Positions 46,407 to 55,390 of a DNA stretch of 64,000 nt are shown here, piece after piece. Position 1 is the stretch's first letter; each line of letters starts with the position of its first letter. Below the pieces are notes generated by a model that did not search any database, was not told the origin of the DNA, and saw only the letters and a program-made list of their open reading frames with translations. This stretch comes from Spirochaetales bacterium (GTDB taxonomy: Bacteria > Spirochaetota > Spirochaetia > DSM-27196 > Salinispiraceae). The stretch is taken from contig JAACWS010000024.1 of the NCBI GenBank assembly GCA_009991955.1, forward strand, positions 1-64,000, read 5' to 3'. A program made the position numbers and the translations under genes.

Positions 46407-48755
46407 GTGGATACTCGTTCGCATACTTCATTCTTAAGTACGGTTCTCTTCTGGGTAGCAGCCTTGGTAGGACTTACCCTCTTTGCCGCCGCACTTGAGA
46501 CCTTTTGGGTACCTGGGGATGCCCCGATCCTTATTCGACTTCTAGCCTTGCCTGGGGGCTTTGCCTTCGATGCTTTCCACATCGTATCCTTCTATATTCC
46601 CGGCTTCTTAGTCTACCAGGGATTCTTAGCCCGAAGGGATCGAGTTTCGTGGAATGAGGGGCTGTCATCTTTGGTGAGTATTTTTCCTGCCCTGTCCTTT
46701 GCGTTGGTTGCACGAATCTTTTTTACTGCAAACTACGAACTAAGTCCTCTCATTCGCTGGTCGATCCAAACCTTTACTATCGAAGGGACCTTGATGATAT
46801 GGTCTTTGTTCGGGGTGTTCACCGGCCTCATTAGTTTTCGATTAGGCCGGTCAGTAGAGCGGGTACCAGAAACCAAAGTGGAAATCGATACCCCCCATCA
46901 AACCACCGGTGATCTTCGTAAAGATCCATGGTTCTTCCCCGAAAATTCGACTACCGACGAGGTTGTCGAAACGAAAGAACCGGAGACAGAAACGATTCTG
47001 GAAGTGGCCGGCGATGCCGAGCCGGAGTCTTTCGTGTCGGTAGAATCAGAAATAATTGGCGAACCAGAAATGATGCCCGAGGTCGCACCCGTGCCCGAGG
47101 TCGCAGACGACGAAGTCGAGGTCTTTTTTAGCCGCGGCCGTTTAACAACTGTTGAGCCGGAGGTAGCGATAGAACTGGAAGCTGAAGAGTTTGAGGAACC
47201 AGAAATCGAGTTCGATCTTGCACTCGAACCCGAGGTAATCGAGGAGACTCTTTTAGACGAGCCCATTATCGACGAACCGGTGAACGATGACCCGGTGGAC
47301 GAGACAATTCTGCCTCCCCCCGAGCCACCGAGGTATCAAGGAACCTACGACGTGCCAATTCGGGGAATTCTCGATATCTTCGAGAACGAACACCACTGGC
47401 AAATAGACCAAACAGCCACCGATGCCGCAGAGGTCCTGCGAACTACCCTGCAGGAATTTGGAATTCAGGCCGAGGTAACGGGGATTCGCAAGGGCCCGGT
47501 TATTACCATGTTCGAAATTCTTCCCGCTCCGGGGGTCAAGCTGACCCGAATTGTAAACTTAGCGGACAATATTGCCCTGCGGTTAGCGGCTGAAAGCGTG
47601 CGAATAGTAGCCCCTATTCCCGGGAAACACGCGGTTGGTATCGAAATTCCTAATAAAAATCGGCATCTGGTCGGATTTGCCGAGCTCCTTCAGGATCCCC
47701 TCTTCCACGATCCAAAGCACGAAATCCCCGTAGCCCTGGGGAAAGATATAACCGGCGACGCCCAGATTGTAGACCTCGCCCGGACACCCCACCTACTTAT
47801 TGCGGGAGCCACAGGAAGTGGAAAGTCGGTCTGCGTTAATAGCCTGATATGTTCGGTGCTCTATAGACGAAGCCCGGAGGAGGTCAAAATGATTTTGATC
47901 GACCCCAAGATCGTTGAGCTCAAGTTCTATAACGATATTCCCCATCTCTTGACCCCGGTAATTACCGACCCCAAGAAGGCCTTTCAGGCCCTCCAGTGGT
48001 GTATTTACGAAATGGAGCGGCGGTACAGTCTTCTCGATGCGATGGCGGTACGAGACATTCGCAGTTACAACAAGAAAATCAAGGTTAAACAAATTGCAAC
48101 CACCTCTCTCCCCTACATTGTTGTGGTAATCGACGAATTTGCAGACCTCATGGCGACCACGGGGAAAGAACTCGAAAGTACCCTGGCCCGATTGGCGGCC
48201 ATGAGCCGGGCGGTCGGAATCCACTTAGTCCTGGCAACCCAGCGACCGAGTACCGACGTAATTACCGGATTAATCAAGGCAAACATACCAAGTCGCATCG
48301 CCTTCATGGTAGCGAGCAAAATTGATAGCCGCATTATCCTCGATGCTATGGGAGCGGAGAAACTTCTGGGTAAGGGGGACATGCTCTTTACTAGCGCCTG
48401 GAACCCCTTCCCAACCCGTATGCAAGGGGCTTTTTTGTCCGAAGAAGAGGTAGAGCGGATTGTTGCCCACGTCCGACAGATGGGCAAGCCAGACTACATA
48501 GATGACGAAATTTTTATCGAAGATGATGATGAGGGATTTTACCAAGAAGACTTGGAAGACCCCCTCATGGATAAGGCTATCGAAATTGTTGTGAGTGCCG
48601 GCAAAGCCTCGGCGAGTTACCTTCAGCGACGGCTGAAGATTGGCTATAACCGGGCGGCCCGAATGGTCGAAATGCTCGAGGGCATGGGTATAGTTGGCCC
48701 CCAGAACGGTTCGAAGGCCCGGGAGGTTCTGCGAAACCCCGAGGCGGTCCGTTAG
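46407..48755 (+). CDS. ftsK: DNA translocase FtsK/SpoIIIE
   Basis: 782 residues with a GTG start at 46407, chosen for GGAGGA six bases before. Four membrane helices (~10-165) anchor it at the septum. A Glu/Val/Pro-rich linker (~190-320) follows, then the alpha-beta motor (Walker A GATGSGKSVCVNSLI, Walker B VVVIDEFADLM, ATQRPSTDVITGLIKANIP) and the C-terminal gamma winged helix (ASYLQRRLKIGYNRAARMVE) that reads oriented chromosome sites. It pumps DNA during division. Overlaps the convergent PHP gene by 4 bases. Confidence 0.96.
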   Translation: MDTRSHTSFLSTVLFWVAALVGLTLFAAALETFWVPGDAPILIRLLALPGGFAFDAFHIVSFYIPGFLVYQGFLARRDRVSWNEGLSSLVSIFPALSFALVARIFFTANYELSPLIRWSIQTFTIEGTLMIWSLFGVFTGLISFRLGRSVERVPETKVEIDTPHQTTGDLRKDPWFFPENSTTDEVVETKEPETETILEVAGDAEPESFVSVESEIIGEPEMMPEVAPVPEVADDEVEVFFSRGRLTTVEPEVAIELEAEEFEEPEIEFDLALEPEVIEETLLDEPIIDEPVNDDPVDETILPPPEPPRYQGTYDVPIRGILDIFENEHHWQIDQTATDAAEVLRTTLQEFGIQAEVTGIRKGPVITMFEILPAPGVKLTRIVNLADNIALRLAAESVRIVAPIPGKHAVGIEIPNKNRHLVGFAELLQDPLFHDPKHEIPVALGKDITGDAQIVDLARTPHLLIAGATGSGKSVCVNSLICSVLYRRSPEEVKMILIDPKIVELKFYNDIPHLLTPVITDPKKAFQALQWCIYEMERRYSLLDAMAVRDIRSYNKKIKVKQIATTSLPYIVVVIDEFADLMATTGKELESTLARLAAMSRAVGIHLVLATQRPSTDVITGLIKANIPSRIAFMVASKIDSRIILDAMGAEKLLGKGDMLFTSAWNPFPTRMQGAFLSEEEVERIVAHVRQMGKPDYIDDEIFIEDDDEGFYQEDLEDPLMDKAIEIVVSAGKASASYLQRRLKIGYNRAARMVEMLEGMGIVGPQNGSKAREVLRNPEAVR

Positions 48756-49537
48756 GTTTTTCTGCTGGGAAATCCCCATACCCCCGCAACCCAGTTCGTG
48801 GGAGGTTGGGGCAACTGATCGTTTCCCCGGGCCCTGGCTATAGCCAGGGCCTTTTTTAATTCCCCAAAGCTGCAGTGTTCGGCCTCAAATTCGGTGTACC
48901 GTTGGGCGAGATCTTCCAAGATATGGCAGTCCGAGTTGGCGACGAAGGGAAGCTTACCCCGGCGAATTCTTTTGGTGCTTTCGTCTGGAGGCAGGGTAAT
49001 TTCGACTGCGTCGAAGGGGTCTGTGGGGAGGAAACCCAGTTGGCTAAAAAGGGAGTCCCTGGGCTTGTCGATGTGGGCGGGGACAAAAATTCCCCCCCGT
49101 TGGTGTACCTCCGAGAGAGCAGTCGAAATGTCGAGGGCCGAGGCGGGGGTTAGTAAGAAATAAACTTGGTCTAGAATTTCTTCTTGGGAATTTACGAGAA
49201 GCTGGGGATAGTAGAAGTTTTCGTCAACCGGAAAACGAGAAAGGCCGGAATACACCAGATTTTGAAAATCCAGGGCCCCGTCGAGGTCTTCGAATAAACA
49301 CAGGCAGTGTACCTCTTCGAGGGTAGTGAGCTCCATACCGAAAACGGGAACGATTCTTTCTTGACGGCAGCAATCTTGGTGGGCGGGGCCGTTGGCACAG
49401 GAGTTATGGTCGGTGAGGGCGAGCATGTCAAGACCGAGACTAGCGGCCCTACGGGCGAGAGTTCGGGGGCTTACATCGATGTCGGCACAGGGCGAGAGGC
49501 AGCTGTGGACGTGGAGATCAGCTCGGTACCGAGGCAT
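48752..49537 (-). CDS. PHP-domain metal-dependent phosphoesterase
   Basis: 261 residues from ATG 49537. The PHP metal-binding motifs are clear: DLHVHSCLSPCAD, ALTDHNSC, and later PAHIDKP and ANSDCHI. The family includes histidinol phosphatase and small-nucleotide phosphoesterases. It is the last gene of the rex regulatory operon, overlapping the DRTGG gene by 20 bases. A role in removing a regulatory phosphate or nucleotide linked to hydrogenase control is inferred from context only. Confidence 0.85.
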   Translation of the reverse strand: MPRYRADLHVHSCLSPCADIDVSPRTLARRAASLGLDMLALTDHNSCANGPAHQDCCRQERIVPVFGMELTTLEEVHCLCLFEDLDGALDFQNLVYSGLSRFPVDENFYYPQLLVNSQEEILDQVYFLLTPASALDISTALSEVHQRGGIFVPAHIDKPRDSLFSQLGFLPTDPFDAVEITLPPDESTKRIRRGKLPFVANSDCHILEDLAQRYTEFEAEHCSFGELKKALAIARARGNDQLPQPPTNWVAGVWGFPSRKT

Positions 49538-49898
49538 TCGGGGTGTACAAGAGCTGGTAGAGTTTGCCCGAGAGGATGAATTGATTTTCTGTCGACCGAT
49601 AGAGCCCAATCCCCTCGTCTTTACACGACTGAATCATATCTTCAGGAACCGTACGACTGCTACAGACAAAAATTGCGCTTGCACCGGTTAAGGTTGCCAC
49701 GGCAACGGTGTTCTTGTGGGCCTGGATCGTCAAAAACGCGCATCCCTCTTGGGCGTTGGCCATTGCATCGGACAAGAGATCACTGGTGAATCCGCTGGAA
49801 ATAAGGGTTCCTTGGGGTGCGGCCACGATAATTTCGAGACCAAGATCCTGGGCAACTGTTTCCGATCTTACGGCCTGGGGTTCAAGGAGATTATTCAC
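49518..49898 (-). CDS. DRTGG-domain protein (second copy)
   Basis: 126 residues using GTG 49898, which has GGAGG six bases upstream. The sequence around EIIVAAPQGTLISSGFTSDLLSDAMANAQEG (read in two parts: DLGLEIIVAAPQG, GFTSDLLSDAMANA) and AIFVCSSRTVPEDM matches the small DRTGG domain, which often accompanies CBS domains and binds an unknown ligand. It follows the CBS-ATPase gene after 38 bases. A paralogue is at 50860-51213. Confidence 0.75.
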   Translation of the reverse strand: MNNLLEPQAVRSETVAQDLGLEIIVAAPQGTLISSGFTSDLLSDAMANAQEGCAFLTIQAHKNTVAVATLTGASAIFVCSSRTVPEDMIQSCKDEGIGLYRSTENQFILSGKLYQLLYTPNASVPS

Positions 49899-49936
49899 AC
49901 TACCCTCCAAAGGTAATTATTGTGTATTCCGCCTGT

Positions 49937-50863
49937 TTACACCGACGGTTCAGCACGGAGGCGAAAACTCGTAACGACTCGGGTGCCACTCGGGCCACCA
50001 GAAATTGAGAACTCGTCACTCACCCTTTTCGTATTTGGCAGGCCCATACCCGCCCCAAAGCCTAGAGACCGAACCCACTCATTCGCCGTCGACCAGCCCT
50101 CGATGAGGGCAGACTCGAGGTCTTCTATTCCCGGCCCTAGATCTTGAGCCACTATTTCTGCGGTTTCTTCGGTCAGCTTGAAACTGAGGGTTCCACCAAG
50201 GGAGTGACAGACTTGGTTCATCTCCAGCTCGTAACTGGCAACAGCAACCTTACGGGCGATTTTTGATCCTATTCCCCGGTCTACAAGAATTTTCTTTATC
50301 TCGGTTGAGGCTTTTCCGGCGTTTTCGAAGTCAAATTTCCGGGTTGTGTATTCCCGAATGAGCACTCCGCCGGCTTCGGAAGTAGGCTGGGGATTAAGGC
50401 TACTTTCGAGTAAAGCCATTTCTTTATTCATTGCAATAAGGAGGTGAACCAGAATGTCCCGGCTGGTAAGTATCCCTACCAGTTCGCCGTGTTTATTCAG
50501 GACCGGGAAACGACCAAATCTATGTTTTTCCATTGTGCTAATGGCAAAACTCAGGGGCATGTCGTCTTCAAGCGAGATAACGTTCTTGGTCATTCGGTCT
50601 GCGGCTGAGTCTCCCATAGCCCCTTGCTGAAGGCACCGAATAATATCGTCCATGCTAATAATGCCATAGAGTCGACCCCCTTCGGCGATTGGAATGCCCG
50701 AAATATTATTGTCCCGCATGATTCCCTGAAGTTCGGCGAGAGTGCTCGTTCGGCTACCAACCCGAAGTTCGCGGGTCATGACATCCCACACTTTCATCCG
50801 GTACATGAGCTCGATCATGTGGCTGGGAGCGTTATCGGTACCGAGGATGAAGCTATTACTCAA
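49937..50863 (-). CDS. CBS-pair protein fused to an RsbT-like kinase ATPase domain
   Basis: 308 residues from a TTG start (50863) overlapping the previous stop as TTGA; GGAAGGA stands 8 bases upstream. Two CBS repeats (~25-150: VWDVMTRELRVGSRTST, GIPIAEGGRLYGIISMDDI; MTKNVISLEDDMPLSFAIS, FPVLNKHGELVGILTSRDI) could bind an adenine nucleotide. The C-terminal half is an anti-sigma/RsbT-type ATPase with VASYELEMNQVCHSLGG (N box), AQDLGPGIEDLE (G1) and GFGAGMGLPN (G2). It lacks a histidine-phosphorylation domain. Probable nucleotide-controlled switch kinase for a partner not in the window. Confidence 0.8.
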   Translation of the reverse strand: MSNSFILGTDNAPSHMIELMYRMKVWDVMTRELRVGSRTSTLAELQGIMRDNNISGIPIAEGGRLYGIISMDDIIRCLQQGAMGDSAADRMTKNVISLEDDMPLSFAISTMEKHRFGRFPVLNKHGELVGILTSRDILVHLLIAMNKEMALLESSLNPQPTSEAGGVLIREYTTRKFDFENAGKASTEIKKILVDRGIGSKIARKVAVASYELEMNQVCHSLGGTLSFKLTEETAEIVAQDLGPGIEDLESALIEGWSTANEWVRSLGFGAGMGLPNTKRVSDEFSISGGPSGTRVVTSFRLRAEPSV

Positions 50864-51213
50864 TCTAAATGTCCTTCCTCCCGGAGGATGCATCCCAAAA
50901 TTGCGCAGGTACGGAACATTCTCTCGGGGGTTGCCAGAAGTGTTTTGTTGAGTTCGGTAGCGAGGGCGAGCATGCCCGGTTGGGGCTTTTTGTTATTTAC
51001 AAGCAACACACCCCGGGCGCCAACAATGTCGGCGGTTCGAATGGATTGTTCGGTGCTCAGGGAAGTTATTAGAAGAAACTCCTCGTCGTCCAGGACCAGG
51101 ACGTCACTCATGAGGTCGCTAGCGACAAAGTTTGTTACTTCTGCTTCTTCAAAGGTATGACATGAATAATGGACAGTGGCCGTTAAGGCTTGGACAATTC
51201 GATCATACCTCAT
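50860..51213 (-). CDS. DRTGG-domain protein (first copy)
   Basis: 117 residues from ATG 51213 (51231 is an alternative; both have weak ribosome-binding sites). The N-terminus MRYDRIVQALTA is typical of DRTGG proteins, followed by VTNFVASDLMSDVLVLDDEE and RTADIVGARGVLLVNNK. About 30% or fewer residues visibly shared with the copy at 49518. Overlaps rex by 11 bases. It probably acts as a small ligand-binding partner in the regulatory operon. Confidence 0.75.
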   Translation of the reverse strand: MRYDRIVQALTATVHYSCHTFEEAEVTNFVASDLMSDVLVLDDEEFLLITSLSTEQSIRTADIVGARGVLLVNNKKPQPGMLALATELNKTLLATPERMFRTCAILGCILREEGHLD

Positions 51214-51895
51214 GGGCTGTTCCGAGCTCATTTTCTTCCGATACCCTCAGCTGTTCCATGTTGATGAGGTAGAAGAGATTCTCTAACTCGAGCCCGATAT
51301 TTACGTTATGTACCGTACAGTTATGGGGACAGGTTTGACGGTCGCATTTTCCCTGACACTTTAGTTCTACACTGGTAAAGTTCAGAAAGCCCCTAATTCC
51401 CGAGTGAATCATATCGTCAAAAACTCGGTTTGCCGAGGATTCGGGAACCGAAATGATAGCTACTTCTACATCATTTGCCTTTACAAAATAATTAAGGTCT
51501 TCCATTGGCAGGATTGGAACTTGTGCTTCTCTATCAATTTTTGCTGGGTCATTGTCGAAAGCGGCGAGAACCCGAATACCTTCTTTATCGAATTCTTTGT
51601 AGTTCATAAGGGCAGTTCCGATTCGTCCACAACCGACAATTACAACATCCTGCCGTTCTTGTTTTCCGAGAATCTCGCGAAGCTCGGTCATGAGGGTATC
51701 GATATTATACCCCCCTCTTTTATTCCCCTGAATATTTATGAGGGAGAAGTCTTTTCGGACAACCGCAGGGGTTACACCGACCGCATCGCCCAGATTATTA
51801 GAAAATACATTGACGATTCCTAGACTCTTCAGCTTCTTAAGAACCCTCAAATAGCGGACTAGCCTGAGGACCAGACTTTTGTTCATTTGGCTCAT
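51203..51895 (-). CDS. rex: Redox-sensing transcriptional repressor Rex, with extra cysteine cluster
   Basis: 230 residues. Winged-helix DNA-binding domain (RLVRYLRVLKKL, VTPAVVRKDFSLI) and NAD(H)-binding Rossmann domain (VVIVGCGRIGTAL, AAFDNDPAKI). Rex represses fermentative and hydrogenase genes when NADH is low. Unusually, the segment after FLNFTS carries Cys180, Cys184, Cys189 and Cys193 (C-x3-C-x4-C-x3-C) where other Rex proteins have a short hydrophobic stretch before VxNVDLxxELxxL. Divergent from the hydrogenase operon. Confidence 0.92.
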   Translation of the reverse strand: MSQMNKSLVLRLVRYLRVLKKLKSLGIVNVFSNNLGDAVGVTPAVVRKDFSLINIQGNKRGGYNIDTLMTELREILGKQERQDVVIVGCGRIGTALMNYKEFDKEGIRVLAAFDNDPAKIDREAQVPILPMEDLNYFVKANDVEVAIISVPESSANRVFDDMIHSGIRGFLNFTSVELKCQGKCDRQTCPHNCTVHNVNIGLELENLFYLINMEQLRVSEENELGTAHEV

Positions 51896-51914
51896 TTAAT
51901 ATTACCTTTATCAC

Positions 51915-51920
51915 ATTATA
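51915..51920 (-). promoter_or_regulatory. -10 box of the rex operon
   Basis: A perfect TATAAT on the minus strand; -35 (TAGGTA at 51938-51943) weak. Start near 51908, leader about 13 bases with AAAGG. Confidence 0.55.
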
Positions 51921-52004
51921 ATCGACTCATTAGCTCTTACCTATTCTACTGTAGATTTTAAATGAACACAACAATATTAAAAAGTAATAGGTAATTTTAT
52001 ATCA

Positions 52005-52032
52005 AATGACTTGCCACTTATTACGAGTCATT
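52005..52032. promoter_or_regulatory. Inverted repeat over the hydrogenase operon -35 box
   Basis: AATGACT (52005-52011) and AGTCATT (52026-52032) are complementary, 14 bases apart, and flank the -35 hexamer. It is a possible operator. It does not match the classical Rex operator (TTGTGA...TCACAA). Confidence 0.4.
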
Positions 52033-52039
52033 ATAGAAT
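52011..52039 (+). promoter_or_regulatory. Promoter of the hydrogenase operon
   Basis: TTGCCA (52011-52016), 17 bases, TAGAAT (52034-52039). A ~70-base leader follows before GTG 52116. Confidence 0.6.
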
Positions 52040-52115
52040 GAGAAGTACCAAAAATCACGACCGAAGGCAAGGAATTTCGTACCAGGAAAGGCTTTGCTCC
52101 ACCGAGGAGGAACTC

Positions 52116-52601
52116 GTGCCCGTATCAACGACGGAAGAGTTAAAAATCACCGATGGTCTGATGGAGTTCGTTCAGGAATGGAAAAATAAGCCTGGAAACC
52201 TCATCATGATCCTCCACCGTACCCAACAAGAGTACGGTTTTGTCCCCCGCAAGATTGCAATGGATCTGGCAAAGGTGCTCGATGTGCCCCTGGCAAAGAT
52301 CTACGGCGTCATCACCTTTTATCATTTCTTTAAACTCGAAAAACCGGGGAAAAATCAAATTTCTGTGTGTATGGGAACTGCCTGTTACCTTAAAGGAGCA
52401 GGGGACCTCATTCAGGAAATTGAAAACGTCATAGGGATTGGGGTTAACCAAACTACCGACGACCAGGAGTTTTCCCTCGAATCTGTCCGCTGTGTTGGAT
52501 GTTGTGGTTTGGCCCCGGTTCTAACGGTGAACGGCGAAGTATACGGCAAGTTGAAAAAAGACCAAATTGCCGAAATTGTCGCAAAGCACCGGGGAGCCTA
52601 G
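52116..52601 (+). CDS. hndA: NADH-dependent [FeFe]-hydrogenase, NuoE-like [2Fe-2S] subunit
   Basis: 161 residues from GTG 52116, with AGGAGG five bases before. The thioredoxin-like [2Fe-2S] domain is shown by VCMGTACYLKGA and VRCVGCCGLAPVL, preceded by the helical NuoE region (LIMILHRTQQEYGFVP, LAKIYGVITFYHFF). It passes electrons within the NAD(P)H-linked hydrogenase. First gene of the operon; a longer upstream reading lacks any similarity and overlaps the promoter. Confidence 0.93.
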   Translation: MPVSTTEELKITDGLMEFVQEWKNKPGNLIMILHRTQQEYGFVPRKIAMDLAKVLDVPLAKIYGVITFYHFFKLEKPGKNQISVCMGTACYLKGAGDLIQEIENVIGIGVNQTTDDQEFSLESVRCVGCCGLAPVLTVNGEVYGKLKKDQIAEIVAKHRGA

Positions 52602-52611
52602 GTCTCATTCT

Positions 52612-53187
52612 ATGCACGCTGAGCTGGGCGATTTCCTGAGCGAAATCGTGCAGAACGCTATCGAAAGTGGTGGCGACGTAATTCGGGTCGAGATACTTCA
52701 AGATCCGGAGCACTTCGAGTTCATTGTAAGCGATAACGGCAGAGGAATAGATAGGTCGGGAATAGAACGGGCCATGAACCCCTTTTATTCCGACGGTACC
52801 AAACATCCTGGAAGAAGGGTAGGTCTTGGCCTTCCTTTTCTTGTTCAGGCTGTGCAAGCGGTAGAGGGTGTGTTCGAATTCGAAAGCGAACCAGGAAAGG
52901 GTACCCGGGTTAGGGGGAGTTTTCCCCTGGCTCACCTAGATACCCCACCCTTGGGAGATATCGTTTTTTCGATGGTAAGTTGCCTGGCTTTTCCAGGAAC
53001 CTTCGAGATGTACCTCCGCCGTACGAAGATCTATCCCAATAATCCCAAAGCTTCGTTGGACTACACCATCGAAAGGAACGAATTGTTAGATGCCCTTGGG
53101 GGGCTAGAAACCCCGGGAGCTATGGCTTTAATCCGAGAGTATATCGAGTCCCAGGAGGAAGAATATGGCCAAATTGACCTTAGATGA
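52612..53187 (+). CDS. Histidine-kinase-like ATPase in the hydrogenase operon
   Basis: 191 residues from ATG 52612. The GHKL ATPase motifs are present: FLSEIVQNAIESGGD (N box), VSDNGRGID (G1) and RRVGLGLPFL (G2). No phospho-accepting histidine domain or sensor domain. The C-terminal ~60 residues are a family-specific extension. Small ATPases of this kind accompany [FeFe]-hydrogenase operons in anaerobes; their role is unproven. Stop overlaps hndB by 23 bases, so it is translated with the enzyme. Confidence 0.8.
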   Translation: MHAELGDFLSEIVQNAIESGGDVIRVEILQDPEHFEFIVSDNGRGIDRSGIERAMNPFYSDGTKHPGRRVGLGLPFLVQAVQAVEGVFEFESEPGKGTRVRGSFPLAHLDTPPLGDIVFSMVSCLAFPGTFEMYLRRTKIYPNNPKASLDYTIERNELLDALGGLETPGAMALIREYIESQEEEYGQIDLR

Positions 53188-53557
53188 TTTACGGAAACTA
53201 CGGGAGGAAAAACGGCAGGCTCTCGAAATTCGAGAAACCGACAACAAAACTATTCAGGTGATTGTAGGAATGGGAACCAGCGGAATAGCCGCCGGAGCAA
53301 AACGGACCCTCAATCAGTTCATGACTTGCATCGAGCAGTATAACCTCACCAGCGTTAGCCTTCGCCAAACCGGCAGTATCGGTTTGGACCACGCAGAACC
53401 GGTAGTAGAAGTAAAGATGCCTGGCATGCCCGACATCATCTACGGCCGAGTAGACCCCGAGGTCGCAAAGCTCATCGTAGAACGACACATTCTGGGTAAA
53501 GAACTGGTGAACGACCACGTGTTCGACCGTCCGGCACCGGACATTGTAGAAGGGTAA
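53165..53557 (+). CDS. hndB: Hydrogenase small subunit HndB-like, thioredoxin fold without cluster cysteines
   Basis: 130 residues. The fold of the (2Fe-2S) ferredoxin-like domain is visible (TIQVIVGMGTSGIAAGA, VSLRQTGSIGLDHAEP, MPDIIYGRVDPEVAKLIVE), but the four cluster-binding cysteines expected in this domain are replaced (GMGTSG, TGSIGL). One Cys remains (MTCIEQ). GAGGAAG precedes the ATG. It is a structural subunit in NADP-reducing hydrogenase complexes of the Hnd type. Confidence 0.85.
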   Translation: MAKLTLDDLRKLREEKRQALEIRETDNKTIQVIVGMGTSGIAAGAKRTLNQFMTCIEQYNLTSVSLRQTGSIGLDHAEPVVEVKMPGMPDIIYGRVDPEVAKLIVERHILGKELVNDHVFDRPAPDIVEG

Positions 53558-53567
53558 GGGGGAAGGG

Positions 53568-55373
53568 ATGGCATTTAATCATTATTTACTGGTATGCGGT
53601 GGAACAGGATGTGAATCATCCAACGCCGACAAAATTTATACGAACCTAAAGTCTCAAGCTGAGGCCCAGGGAGTCGCCGAAAGCTGCCAAATAGTAAAAA
53701 CCGGGTGTTTTGGTTTCTGTGAAAAGGGGCCTATCGTAAAGGTCCTTCCCGAACAGAATTTCTACGTTGGGGTTAAGCCCGAAGATGTAGAAGAAATAAT
53801 CGCCGAACAGATAGTAAAAGGTCGTCGGATTGAACGACTCCAGTACAAAGAAATAGGTAAGGCTGGCGCGGAAAAGTCTGCAAAAGGGGGAATCGAGAAT
53901 ATCGGATTCTACCAGAAGCAGGTGCGGGTAGTACTACGAAACTGCGGATTTATTAATCCCGAAGATATTACCGAGTACATTGCCCGGGACGGGTATGCCG
54001 CCCTCGAAAAAGTCCTTTTCGAAATGAAACCCTCAGATGTAATCGACGAGCTGAAAAAATCGGGCCTTCGGGGTCGGGGTGGTGCAGGGTTTCCGACTTG
54101 GCGAAAATGGTCCTTTAGTGCGGATGTCAAAGATGTGGACCAAAAATTTATAGTATGCAACGCCGACGAAGGGGACCCTGGCGCTTACATGGACCGGTCG
54201 GTACTTGAAGGTGACCCCCACTCGGTTCTGGAAGCTATGGCAATAGCCGGATACACGGTCGGAGCAGACAAGGGGTTCATTTATATCCGAGCCGAGTACC
54301 CCCTGGCGATCAATCGACTAAAAATAGCCATCGGACAAGCCAAAGAAGTTGGTCTTCTAGGAAACAAGATATTAGGAACCGAATTCTCCTTCGACATTGA
54401 AATCCGCTTTGGGGCTGGAGCCTTCGTATGTGGTGAAGAAACCGCCCTCTTGGCATCGATCGAAGGCGAACGGGGAATGCCTCGACCTCGACCACCCTTT
54501 CCTGCGACCAATGGACTGTGGGGAAAACCTACGGTTATCAACAATGTAGAAACTTGGGCGAATATTCCAGTTATTATAACGAAGGGTGGCGACTGGTTCG
54601 CAAATATTGGAACCGCCACCAGTAAAGGCACAAAGGTCTTTGCCCTCACCGGAAAGATTAATAACAGCGGACTGGTCGAAGTTCCAATGGGAACCCCTCT
54701 TCGAGATATTATCTACAATATCGGCGGAGGCATTCCTAACGGACGAAAGTTCAAGGCCGTTCAAACCGGTGGACCCTCGGGAGGAGTCATTACCGCCGAT
54801 AACATCGACGTACCAATCGACTTCGAGCACCTCCAGGAACTGGGCTCGATCATGGGATCGGGTGGAATGATAGTTATGGATGAGGACGATTGTATCGTTG
54901 ATGTAGCAAAATTCTACCTGGAATTTACCGTCGAAGAAAGTTGCGGAAAATGTGCTCCCTGCCGGATCGGTGGTCGCAAGCTCTACAATCTCTTAGATAA
55001 GATTTCTAAGGGCAGTGGAACGATGGAAGACCTAGAAAAGATAAAAAGTATTGGAAACGCCATGAAGAAGGCCAGCCTCTGTGGTCTTGGACAAACGGCC
55101 CCCAACCCAGCGCTTTCTTCGATGCACTACTTCTACGACGAATACCTTTCCCACATCAAAGACAAGACGTGTCCCGCGGGGGTCTGTAAAGACCTGGTAA
55201 CCTACACGATAAAAGAAGACAAATGTATCGGTTGTACCCTCTGTGCTCGAAGGTGCCCGGTGAGCTGTATTAGCGGAGAACGCAAGAACCCCCACTTTAT
55301 CGATCAGGATAAGTGTATCAAGTGCGGTGAGTGTTTTACGGTATGTAAGTTTGATGCGGTCCTAAGAGCCTAG
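53568..55373 (+). CDS. hndC: NADH-dependent [FeFe]-hydrogenase, NuoF-like FMN/NADH subunit
   Basis: 601 residues. N-terminal thioredoxin-like [2Fe-2S] domain ([26 protein letters not shown]). Central NADH/FMN domain: [30 protein letters not shown], and the [4Fe-4S] motif [14 protein letters not shown]-terminal tandem ferredoxin motifs [12 protein letters not shown] and [12 protein letters not shown]. It accepts electrons from NADH, and possibly ferredoxin in bifurcating systems. GGGGGAAGGG precedes ATG. Confidence 0.95.
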   Translation: MAFNHYLLVCGGTGCESSNADKIYTNLKSQAEAQGVAESCQIVKTGCFGFCEKGPIVKVLPEQNFYVGVKPEDVEEIIAEQIVKGRRIERLQYKEIGKAGAEKSAKGGIENIGFYQKQVRVVLRNCGFINPEDITEYIARDGYAALEKVLFEMKPSDVIDELKKSGLRGRGGAGFPTWRKWSFSADVKDVDQKFIVCNADEGDPGAYMDRSVLEGDPHSVLEAMAIAGYTVGADKGFIYIRAEYPLAINRLKIAIGQAKEVGLLGNKILGTEFSFDIEIRFGAGAFVCGEETALLASIEGERGMPRPRPPFPATNGLWGKPTVINNVETWANIPVIITKGGDWFANIGTATSKGTKVFALTGKINNSGLVEVPMGTPLRDIIYNIGGGIPNGRKFKAVQTGGPSGGVITADNIDVPIDFEHLQELGSIMGSGGMIVMDEDDCIVDVAKFYLEFTVEESCGKCAPCRIGGRKLYNLLDKISKGSGTMEDLEKIKSIGNAMKKASLCGLGQTAPNPALSSMHYFYDEYLSHIKDKTCPAGVCKDLVTYTIKEDKCIGCTLCARRCPVSCISGERKNPHFIDQDKCIKCGECFTVCKFDAVLRA

Positions 55374-55390
55374 GGCGAGGGGAGGAAATA

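Noticed and set aside
51896-52115. Classical Rex operator between rex and hndA
   Set aside because: No TTGTGA-N6-TCACAA or close variant found; only weak half-sites such as CACAA.
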